A stretch of DNA of 64,000 bases from DATKBT01 sp035546295 (lineage in GTDB: Bacteria > Acidobacteriota > Thermoanaerobaculia > Multivoradales > Multivoraceae), in contig DATKBT010000125.1 of assembly GCA_035546295.1 (NCBI GenBank), positions 372,001 through 436,000 on the forward strand, given 5' to 3'. Positions 54,085-62,570 of the stretch are shown piece after piece; positions within the stretch are counted from its first letter, which is position 1; every line of letters begins with the position of its first letter. The notes below the pieces were generated by a model. It did not search any database. It was given only the letters and a program-made list of their open reading frames with translations, and was not told the origin of the DNA. A program made the position numbers and the translations under genes.

Positions 54085-55728
54085 ATGACCTCCAAGCGCT
54101 TTGCCGCCGTCCTCGCTCTCGCCCTCCTGGCCCTTCCTCCCCGCGTCGTCGACGGTCAGGAGACTCGATTCCGCTCTTCCTGGAAGGCGAGCGACCCGGC
54201 GGCGGAGCTGACCGTTCGAGACTCCACGATCGCGCTCTCGCTCGACGACGCGGTGGCGATCGCCCTGAGCCAGAACCTCGGGCTGAGGATCGAGCGGTTT
54301 CAGCGGGCGCGCGCCCTCTTCCAGATCCAACAGGAGCTCGGCATCTACGACCTGGCGCTTTCGGCCGACGCATTCTCCTCATCGGAGACGACTCCCGCGG
54401 TGTCGAGTCTCGAGGGCGCGCAACAGCAGATGCGCGAGAACCAGGGCCTCAACGTCGGCTTCGATCAGCTCGTGCCGATCGGCGGCGTCGCCTCGATCAA
54501 CTGGACCAACGGGCGCGCCGAGACCAATTCGCTGTTCGCCGACATCAACCCGAGCTTCAACGTCGGCTTCGACGTCCTGTACAGCCAGCCCCTGCTCCAG
54601 AGCTTCGGGCGACTCGTGACCAACCGCAACCTGCGGGTCGCCGAGATCAACTCCGAGGTCAGCGTCGAGGACCTCGAGATCGCGATCGCCGAGACCATCC
54701 AGCAGGTCGAGAACGCCTACTGGAGCCTGGTGGAGGCGCGGCAGCAGCTGGCGGTCGACGAGGAGAGCACGGCGCTCGCGAACCAGCTCCACGAGATGAA
54801 CCGGATCCAGGTCGACGTCGGCACCAAGGCTCCGCTCGAGCTGATCCAGAGCGAGGTCGGCATCGCCACCCGCCAGGAGCAGATCATCCGCTCGCAGGCG
54901 GCGGTGGAGGACTCCGCCGACGAGTTGCGCAGGCTGCTCAACCTCGAGGGCGAGCAGCTCTGGACGGCCAGCATCGAGCCGGTGACCGACCCCGAGACAT
55001 CGCGGTTGGAGATCGATCTCGAGCAGTCGCTGCGCACCGCCATCGACGAGCGTCCGGAAGTTGCCTCCCAGCGGCTCTTCCTGGAGACCCTCGAGCTCGA
55101 CGAGCGCGTCTTCAGGAAGCAGAAGCTGCCGGTGCTCGACCTGCAGCTCCGCTACGGCTACAACGGCGTCGGCGGTGACCGCCGGATCCGGGAGGATCCG
55201 GACGACATCTTCAATCCGGATCCCGAGTTCACCATCGTACCGGGTGGCATCGACGACGCCTTCCAGCAGATCGTCGACCGCGAGAGCGACGGCTGGCAGG
55301 TGGCGCTCAACCTCCGCTACCCGATCCAGAACCGGACGGCCCGCGCACGCGCGACCGGAGCATCGCTGGCACTGGAGCAGGGAAGGACGCAGCTCGAGGA
55401 CCTGCTGCTGTCGGTGCGCACCGAGGTGCGCACCGCGGCGCGCGGTGTCCAGACCGCGGCCCAGCAGATCGACTCCGCCGGCAAGTCGCGCGAGCTCGCG
55501 GAGCGCAACCTCGACGCCGAGCAGAAGCGCTACGAGAACGGACTGTCGACGAGCTTCCAGGTGCTCGAGATCCAGGAGGACCTGTCACTGGCTCGCAGCC
55601 GCGAGGTCTCGGCGGTCACCGCCTACCGGCGGGCGCTGGTCGCTTACTATCGCGCGATCGGCCTGCTGCTCGAGGAGAACGGGGTGGTGATCGAGGACGA
55701 GCAGGACTTCCTGGAGCTGCAGCCCTAG
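54085..55728 (+). CDS. TolC-family outer membrane efflux protein
   Basis: Outer-membrane channel for efflux or type I export. The 547 residues start with a signal peptide (about 1-24, ending VVDGQ). The TolC repeat pattern is visible: SLDDAVAIALSQNLGLRIER at about 52-71, long amphipathic helices (about 160-290 and 380-520) and beta-strand segments (NVGFDVLYSQPLLQSFGR, GWQVALNLRYPIQNRTARAR). No RND or MFP partner gene is adjacent, so the pump it serves is unknown. The 274-base gap upstream has repeated GCTCGCGAGA motifs but no clear promoter. A 22-bp duplication covers the stop codon. Confidence 0.9.
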   Translation: MTSKRFAAVLALALLALPPRVVDGQETRFRSSWKASDPAAELTVRDSTIALSLDDAVAIALSQNLGLRIERFQRARALFQIQQELGIYDLALSADAFSSSETTPAVSSLEGAQQQMRENQGLNVGFDQLVPIGGVASINWTNGRAETNSLFADINPSFNVGFDVLYSQPLLQSFGRLVTNRNLRVAEINSEVSVEDLEIAIAETIQQVENAYWSLVEARQQLAVDEESTALANQLHEMNRIQVDVGTKAPLELIQSEVGIATRQEQIIRSQAAVEDSADELRRLLNLEGEQLWTASIEPVTDPETSRLEIDLEQSLRTAIDERPEVASQRLFLETLELDERVFRKQKLPVLDLQLRYGYNGVGGDRRIREDPDDIFNPDPEFTIVPGGIDDAFQQIVDRESDGWQVALNLRYPIQNRTARARATGASLALEQGRTQLEDLLLSVRTEVRTAARGVQTAAQQIDSAGKSRELAERNLDAEQKRYENGLSTSFQVLEIQEDLSLARSREVSAVTAYRRALVAYYRAIGLLLEENGVVIEDEQDFLELQP

Positions 55729-55762
55729 GAGCCGGCGATCGCAGCCCTAGGAGCCGGCGATC
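55719..55762 (+). repeat. 22-bp tandem duplication at the tolC-like stop codon
   Basis: The 22-base stretch from 55719 to 55740, which contains the stop codon, is repeated exactly at 55741-55762. It looks like a recent slippage or duplication. It leaves the protein unchanged because the first copy keeps the stop. Confidence 0.9.
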
Positions 55763-55788
55763 GAAGATCGCGCGCGGCTCGGGTCGCA

Positions 55789-55810
55789 CAGCGACGGTAT
55801 GCCGTCGCTG
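55789..55810. terminator. hairpin between the tolC-like gene and tRNA-Leu
   Basis: A perfect 9-bp stem CAGCGACGG/CCGTCGCTG with loop TATG sits between convergent transcripts. No T-run follows on either strand, so termination would need Rho or other help. Confidence 0.4.
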
Positions 55811-55865
55811 GGCCGCAGACGGGAGTGGTGCGGTCCGCGGTCGGTGAGCCGCCAAGAGAGCCAAC

Positions 55866-55951
55866 TGGTGCCGGAGGTGGGATTTGAACCCACACGCCCT
55901 TGCGGGCGGCGGATTTTGAGTCCGCTGCGTCTGCCGTTCCGCCACTCCGGC
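55866..55951 (-). tRNA. tRNA-Leu (anticodon CAA)
   Basis: An 86-base type II tRNA on the minus strand: acceptor GCCGGAG/CTCCGGC, anticodon stem GCGGA/TCCGC with loop CTCAAAA (CAA), a variable arm with GCCCGCAAGGGC, T-arm GTGGGTTCAAATCCCAC and encoded CCA at 55866-55868. It stands alone with its own promoter. Confidence 0.95.
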
Positions 55952-55961
55952 GCATCGCGCG

Positions 55962-55989
55962 ATGGTACTTCATCGCTTCGAGCTGGCAA
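55962..55989 (-). promoter_or_regulatory. tRNA-Leu(CAA) promoter
   Basis: Minus-strand TTGCCA (55989-55984), a 16-base spacer and TACCAT (55967-55962) lie ten bases before the mature tRNA 5' end, as expected for a tRNA promoter. Confidence 0.6.
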
Positions 55990-56019
55990 GACCGCCCGTC
56001 GTCAAATCCCGAAGGTGTG

Positions 56020-56053
56020 TACCATATTGTGGATTCTAAATGGTAACCGTTAC
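56020..56053 (+). promoter_or_regulatory. nested palindromes upstream of carD promoter
   Basis: TACCAT (56020-56025) and ATGGTA (56040-56045) form an inverted repeat with a 14-base spacer, overlapping GTAAC-C-GTTAC (56043-56053). Both lie 20-50 bases upstream of the carD -35 box in an AT-rich patch unusual for this sequence. They look like operator sites; the binding protein is unknown. Confidence 0.45.
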
Positions 56054-56071
56054 AGATCGCTTTGTGGAATC

Positions 56072-56099
56072 TTGACAAAAACTCAAGAATCCGTATCCT
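56072..56099 (+). promoter_or_regulatory. carD promoter with long leader
   Basis: TTGACA (perfect -35, 56072-56077), a 16-base spacer and TATCCT (56094-56099) make the closest match to consensus in the window. The transcript would begin near 56106, leaving a leader of about 187 bases (to 56292) that contains the hairpin GCGGCT-TGC-AGCCGC enclosed by CATCC/GGATG. No gene is seen in the leader. Confidence 0.7.
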
Positions 56100-56292
56100 T
56101 AGGTGCGTGCGCTGCCCAGCATCCGCGGCTTGCAGCCGCCGCCGAGGTGAGGATGCCCGCCGAGGAAGCGCAGTCCGCTCCCAGCCAGAGAGCGTGCGGC
56201 CGTTCGATTCTGCGGGTCGATCACGGTCGCCGCGCTTCGCTTCCCAGAACACCGAACGTCAGGGCGCCCGCGGCCCGATAGGAGTCCTGCCT

Positions 56293-56826
56293 TTGTTCGA
56301 GATCGGACAAAAGGTCGTCTACCCGAACCACGGGGTGAGCATCGTCGAGAGCATCGCGAACGACGCCATCGATGGCGTCGAGCAGATCTACTACCACTTA
56401 CGGGTGCTGTCGAACGACTCCAAGGTGATGGTGCCGGAAGAGAACCTAGACCTCGTCGGCCTGCGTCCGCTGTGCCGCACGAAGGACATCAAGGAGCTCT
56501 TCGGCCTGCTCGAAGACGGCAACATCGACACCTACAAGGACTGGAAGGGTCGATACAAGCAGAACCTCGACAAGATGAAGACCGGACAGCTGACCGACGT
56601 CGCCGAGGTCCTCAAGAACCTGCGCCTCGTCAGCCAGAAGAAGAGCCTCTCCTTCCGTGAGAAGAAGATGTACGAGCGGGCGAAGTACTTCATCGTGAGT
56701 GAGGTCGCCCACGTGCGCAAGATCGAGCTGGAGGACGCCGAGAAGCTGGTCGAAAAGGCGCTCGAGGCCAGCCTCGCAAAGCGCCAGAAGAGCCAGGCCG
56801 AGAAGAAGGTCCAGGCGGTCGGCTGA
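56293..56826 (+). CDS. carD: CarD/CdnL-family transcriptional regulator
   Basis: Binds RNA polymerase beta and stabilises open complexes, especially at rRNA promoters. I choose TTG 56293 with TAGGAG eight bases upstream, giving 177 residues; the open frame upstream lies before the transcription start. The N-terminal RID domain reads LFEIGQKVVYPNHGVSIVES; the C-terminal helical domain includes RYKQNLDKMKTGQLTDVAEV and SFREKKMYERAKYFIVSEVA. In organisms with GC-rich -10 regions CarD is often essential. Confidence 0.93.
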   Translation: MFEIGQKVVYPNHGVSIVESIANDAIDGVEQIYYHLRVLSNDSKVMVPEENLDLVGLRPLCRTKDIKELFGLLEDGNIDTYKDWKGRYKQNLDKMKTGQLTDVAEVLKNLRLVSQKKSLSFREKKMYERAKYFIVSEVAHVRKIELEDAEKLVEKALEASLAKRQKSQAEKKVQAVG

Positions 56827-56911
56827 CGCCGCGCCGCTCCCATGAGGGCGCTCGGCGGCCGCTCGGTCGTCGGCGCCCGCTGCGCTCCTTCGGCCCTCGA
56901 TCGGCCACGCG

Positions 56912-57199
56912 ATGACACGACTCCTCGCGCTGATCCTCCTCGCCCTGCTGATCGGCCTGGCTGCACGGCGGCTGCTGTTGAGAGCTCGCCGATCGCCGAT
57001 GGGGCAGCTGCTGGAGGCGATGTGGCGCTCCGGCGCGACCGTGCGTGGTGACGCGGGCGCCGTGCCCCGGCAGGCCGGCGGGTCGACGACCCCACTCGTG
57101 CCCTGTGGCGGCTGCGGTGTCCACGTGCCGGCGGATCGCACCGTCCGGCGAGATGGCCGCCCGCTCTGCGCGCGATGCGCGGGCGACTCGAGGGGGTGA
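56912..57199 (+). CDS. membrane-anchored zinc-ribbon protein
   Basis: A 95-residue protein with an N-terminal membrane helix (about 4-24) and a C-terminal zinc ribbon VPCGGCGVHVPADRTVRRDG followed by PLCARCAG, giving two CxxC pairs. This resembles the PP0621-like family of small proteins, whose role is unknown. It ends one base into the priA start (TGATG), so it is coupled to priA. Confidence 0.7.
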   Translation: MTRLLALILLALLIGLAARRLLLRARRSPMGQLLEAMWRSGATVRGDAGAVPRQAGGSTTPLVPCGGCGVHVPADRTVRRDGRPLCARCAGDSRG

Positions 57200-59643
57200 T
57201 GGGCCGCCCGGCCGGGGATCACGCGGCGGGAACATGGATCGACGTCGCGGTGCCGGTGCCTCTGCACCGGACGCTCACGTACTCGCTTCCCCCGGCCTGG
57301 GAACGGATGGTCGCGCCGGGGGTGAGGGTGCGAGCGCCGGTCGGCAAGAGGTCGCTGACCGGGGTCGTTCTCAGGGTCCACCACGAGGCCCCGATCGGAT
57401 TCGAAGTGCGAGACGTCGAGCGGGTCATCGACCTCGGTCCGGTGCTCGACGAGCCCCTGCTCGAGCTGGCCCGCTTCGCGGCCGACTACTACGTCGCTCC
57501 GATCGGCGAGACGCTCAGAGCGTTCCTGCCGGCGGACCTCGCTCCCTGGGGGAGCCGGCGTGTCCGTCTCACCGACGCCGGCGCGCTCGGTGTGCCGCGG
57601 AGCGAGACGGAACGACGAATCCGCGAGCACCTGCTCGAGCACGGCGCGGTGGCGCTCGCCGAGATGCAGAGAGACCTCGGAGGCGACGATCTGCTGGGTG
57701 AGGTCGTCGAGCTGGAGCGTCAGCACCGGCTCGTGCTCGAGACCCTGGAACGCTCCGGCGGGCGTTATCGCAGCGCAGTCGAGCTTTCTGCCGGCTCGGT
57801 GGAGGACCTGCTGGAGCGGTGTGGCCGCTCGCCCAAGGCCCGCTCGGTCGTCGATCTGCTGGCGGCGCTCGGTCGCCCGGCGACCACGCGCGAGGTGGCG
57901 TCGAGGGTGGGCTGCTCGCCGGCCGTGATCCGCAGGCTGGCGCGCATCGGGGTGCTCCGTCAGTTCACCCAGATCGAAAGGCTGGCCCTCGATCGCCATC
58001 GGCTGGAGGACCGCCGTGCAGCTCCTCCGATCGAGCTCCGTGCGGATCAGCGGCAGGCGATCGGCGCCCTCGAGCAGGCGCTGGCGGCGCACCGGTTCGG
58101 CGCCTACTTCCTCGGCGGCATCACGGGCTCCGGCAAGACCGAGGTCTATTTGCGGGCGCTCGCCGCCTGTCTGGAGTCGAACCGGGCCGGTCTCGTGCTG
58201 GTTCCCGAGATCGGGCTGGTGCCGTCGCTGGCTCGCGCGCTCGAGGAGCGCTTCGGCGACCGGCTGGCGATCCTGCATTCGAACCTGGGGCGGGCGGAGC
58301 GGCTCCAGGAGTGGGAGCGGATCCACACCGGCGAAGCTCGCGTGGTGGTCGGTCCGCGCTCGGCGGTGTTCGCCCCGGTGATCGACCTCGGGCTGGTGAT
58401 CGTCGACGAGGAGCACGACGCCGCCTACAAGCAGGAGACGGTGCCGCGGTACCACGGCCGCGATCTCGCCCTGATGCGGGCGCGCGAAGCCGAGGCGGTC
58501 GCCGTACTGGTGTCGGCGACACCCAGCCTCGAGACGCGGCTCAACCTCGAGCGGGGCCGCTTTCGAGAGCTCCGTCTGACCGAGCGCGCCGGCGGCGGAG
58601 CGCTCCCCGAAGGCATCCTCGTCGACCTGCGCAGGGAGCGTTTCGACCACCGGCCGGGGGCGGTGCACTTCTCCGACACCCTGCGAGCCGAGATCGACCG
58701 CGCCCTGGGCGGCGGCGAGCAGGTGGTGCTGCTGCGCAATCGGCGGGGATTCTCGCCGGTGCTGCTGTGCCGTGCCTGCGGCGAGGACATGCGCTGCGAG
58801 GACTGTGGACTGGCCCGCACCTACCATCGTCGCGCTCGGCGCCTCGTCTGCCACTACTGCGGCTCGACGTTGCCGGCGCCGGAGCGCTGCCCGTCCTGTG
58901 GCGAGGAGGCCCTGGAGGCGATCGGCGCCGGCACCGAGCGGGTGGAAGATCGTTTCAAGGAGCTCTATCCCGGAATCGCGGTCGACGTGCTCGATCGCGA
59001 CGCGGTGCAGCGCACCGGAAGCGCGGCCGCGATCCTCGAACGCTTCGAGAGCGGCCGGGTCCGGGTGCTGATCGGTACCCAGATGGTCAGCAAGGGGCAC
59101 CATTTCCCCGACGTGACGCTGACCGGCGTGCTCTCCGCGGACACCTATCTCGGCTTCCCCGATTTTCGCGCGGTGGAGAGGACGTACTCGCTGCTCACGC
59201 AGATCGCGGGGCGCGCCGGGCGGGGGAGCCGGCCGGGCCGGTTCGTCGTCCAGACGCACTACCCCGACCACTACGCGATCCGGGCGGCTCTCGACCACGA
59301 CGACCAAGCCTTCGCGCGCGAGGAGCTCCGGTTCCGCCGGACCTTCCACTATCCCCCTTACACGCGTCTGGTCCAGCTCCTGCTGCGCGACCGCAACCGC
59401 GCCCGAGGCGAGGAGCGGATCGCCGAGATCGCGAGCCAGCTCCAGGGGCATCCGCAGGCACCGTCGGTGCGGATCGCCGGTCCCTCTCCCGCGCCCCTCG
59501 AGCGGCTGCGCGGGCAGTATCGCTTCCAGCTTCTCCTGCGGGGTCCGAGCGGAGCGCAGCTCCGGGCGATGGTCCGCGACTGCGGACTCCACGAGAGCCG
59601 CGACGACCTGGTGATCGACGTCGACGCGCAGGACCTCTTGTAG
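57199..59643 (+). CDS. priA: primosomal replication restart helicase PriA
   Basis: Reloads the replisome at repaired forks. I choose ATG 57199, sharing one base with the preceding stop (GTG 57196 is an alternative); the product is 814 residues. The N-terminal 3'-end-binding domain includes YVAPIGETLRAFLPADLAPW. Walker A is GGITGSGKTEVYL (about 308), the DEAD-type box is VIVDEEHDAAYKQ, and the zinc-binding region CRACGEDMRCEDCGLARTYH with CHYCGSTLPAPERCPSCGEE has the eight cysteines. RAGRGSRPGRFVVQT fits motif VI. Confidence 0.95.
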   Translation: MGRPAGDHAAGTWIDVAVPVPLHRTLTYSLPPAWERMVAPGVRVRAPVGKRSLTGVVLRVHHEAPIGFEVRDVERVIDLGPVLDEPLLELARFAADYYVAPIGETLRAFLPADLAPWGSRRVRLTDAGALGVPRSETERRIREHLLEHGAVALAEMQRDLGGDDLLGEVVELERQHRLVLETLERSGGRYRSAVELSAGSVEDLLERCGRSPKARSVVDLLAALGRPATTREVASRVGCSPAVIRRLARIGVLRQFTQIERLALDRHRLEDRRAAPPIELRADQRQAIGALEQALAAHRFGAYFLGGITGSGKTEVYLRALAACLESNRAGLVLVPEIGLVPSLARALEERFGDRLAILHSNLGRAERLQEWERIHTGEARVVVGPRSAVFAPVIDLGLVIVDEEHDAAYKQETVPRYHGRDLALMRAREAEAVAVLVSATPSLETRLNLERGRFRELRLTERAGGGALPEGILVDLRRERFDHRPGAVHFSDTLRAEIDRALGGGEQVVLLRNRRGFSPVLLCRACGEDMRCEDCGLARTYHRRARRLVCHYCGSTLPAPERCPSCGEEALEAIGAGTERVEDRFKELYPGIAVDVLDRDAVQRTGSAAAILERFESGRVRVLIGTQMVSKGHHFPDVTLTGVLSADTYLGFPDFRAVERTYSLLTQIAGRAGRGSRPGRFVVQTHYPDHYAIRAALDHDDQAFAREELRFRRTFHYPPYTRLVQLLLRDRNRARGEERIAEIASQLQGHPQAPSVRIAGPSPAPLERLRGQYRFQLLLRGPSGAQLRAMVRDCGLHESRDDLVIDVDAQDLL

Positions 59644-59814
59644 ATCGCTCTCGTCGATCGCGCCAGCCGTACTGACGGAGAGGTCCGTGACGCGATTCGA
59701 TGGCGATTCCCGGCGACGCGCCGAAGGCGCCTGGCTCGGTCCGACTCGCAGGCTCGGCCCGCGGACATCACGAGCCGGGATGGATGGGCCGTCCAGTTCC
59801 TCCGATCCCGGCGT

Positions 59815-59844
59815 TTGACGCTGGCGGCGGCGGATTGCTAGTTT
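59815..59844 (+). promoter_or_regulatory. accA promoter, predicts leaderless mRNA
   Basis: TTGACG (59815-59820), an 18-base spacer and TAGTTT (59839-59844) end six bases before the accA GTG. Transcription would start at or next to the G of the start codon, and no Shine-Dalgarno sequence is present. Confidence 0.55.
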
Positions 59845-59850
59845 GCGCGC

Positions 59851-60815
<965 letters not shown>

Positions 60816-60819
<4 letters not shown>

Positions 60820-62561
60820 GCGAGGCCGCGACGGAGGAAGCCGCGCAGCGACGGCTCCCGGATCCGCCCTCCCTCTGGGAGCCGGCGCCGGCGTGCCCAG
60901 CGACGGCGGCCCTGGAGGCGGCCGGCTACTCCTCGATCCTGGCCCCGCTGCTGGCTCGCCGGGGGGCGGTCGACCAACGATCGGCGGAGCGGTTCCTCGC
61001 GCCCGGACCCGAGCAGCTCCACGATCCCTTCGACCTCGCCGGGATGGAGCAGGCGGTCGTGCGCCTCGAGCGCGCTCGTGCGCGCGGGGAGCGGGTCGCG
61101 ATCGTCGGCGACTACGACGTCGACGGCGTGACCGGAGCAGCGCTCCTGGCCGCCGTGCTCGCCGCCTGTGGGATCGAGCGGGAGGTGCTCCTGCCGCACC
61201 GGATGATCGACGGCTACGGCTTCCAGCCGGTGCACGTGGACCGCGCCCTCGAGCTCGGCTGCCGACTGGTGGTCACCGTCGACTGCGGCACGTCGTCGGC
61301 AGCCGCGATCGAGCGGGCGGTCGAGGCCGGCATCGACGTCGTCGTCACCGACCATCATCTGCCGCCTGCGGGTTTTCCGCAGGCCGCGATCCAGGTCAAC
61401 CCCCGCCAGCCGGGCTGCCGCTATCCCTTCCGCGAGCTCTCCGGAGTCGGTCTCGCCTTCAAGCTCGCGACCGCGCTGCTCACGCGCGTCGGTCGCCCGG
61501 TCCCGATCGGCAGCCTGCTGCGCATCGCGTGCCTCGGCACCATCGCCGATCTCGTCTCGCTGGAGGGCGAGAACCGTGTGATCGCCACCCTCGGCCTCCG
61601 CTCGCTCGCCGACACTCGCTCGGTGGGGCTGCGCGCGCTGATGAGGATCGCGGGCGTCAAGCCGCCGCTCACCGCCGCGGACGTCGGCTTCAGGCTGGGC
61701 CCCCGGATCAACGCCGCCGGTCGCCTCGACACCGCCGAGCTCGCGCTCGAGCTGCTGCTGACCCGCGACGAGGCGCGCGCGGAGGAGCTCGCCGCGCTGC
61801 TCGACGCCACCAACCGGGACCGCCAAGCCGAGGAGCGGCGCGTGGTCGAGGAGGCGGTCGCGTTGTTCTCCGAGGTCGCACCCCTCCCCGGCGTCCTGGT
61901 GGCCTGGAGCCCCGGGTGGCATCGTGGTGTCGTGGGCATCGCTGCCGGGCGCTTGGCTCAGCGCTTCCACCGTCCGACCCTGCTGCTGAGCGTCGACGGC
62001 GAGCTCGCCACCGGCTCCGGGCGGAGCATCCCGGGAGTCCATCTCCACGGGTTCCTCGACGGCTGGCGCGACCGGCTGGTGAAGTTCGGCGGACATGCGG
62101 CCGCGATCGGTCTCACCGCGAGAACCGCCGACCTCGAGCTCCTGCGCGAGACCTGGTGCGCGGCCGCCGACTGGCCCGAGCACCTGCTGACCCGACGCTA
62201 CGAATACGAGATCGACGTCCCCACGGCCTCCCGTCTCGACGTGTCGCTGTTCGCCGAGGTCGCGCGGCTCGAGCCATTCGGACCCGGCAACCCGGCGCCC
62301 CTGGTGCGGGTCGGTCCGCTCGACCTGCTCGCCCCACCCCGGATCTTCGGCAACGGACACCTCTCGGCGATCACCGTCGGCGCCGACGGCGGGAGGGTGC
62401 GGATCGTCGGCTGGGGGTGGGAGGCCAGGGCGCACGAGCTCGAGGGCCGGTTCGAAGCCCTGGGCCTGCTCGATTGGGACGATTGGGTGGGCGCCCCGGC
62501 GCTCCGCCTGGTCGACGTGCGGCGAGCGGTCGGTGAAGGCGCTTCGACACCCGCCTCCTAG
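60816..62561 (+). CDS. recJ: single-stranded-DNA-specific exonuclease RecJ
   Basis: 5'-3' exonuclease for recombination and repair. The start is GTG 60816, overlapping the accA stop, giving 581 residues. DHH-family motifs are visible: VGDYDVDGVTGAALLAAVLA (motif I), VTVDCGTSSAAAIERA (motif II), VVVTDHHLPPAGFPQAAIQV (motif III) and, in the DHHA1 part, GVVGIAAGRLAQRFHRPTLL and KFGGHAAAIGLT. The C-terminal OB-like domain is present. It is ten bases from the LptC/LptA gene. Confidence 0.94.
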
Positions 62562-62570
62562 AATCAGCCG

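Noticed and set aside
56062..56292. Upstream start for carD that would add 77 residues
   Set aside because: It lies before the predicted transcription start, the added residues do not resemble CarD, and TTG 56293 has TAGGAG at a good distance.
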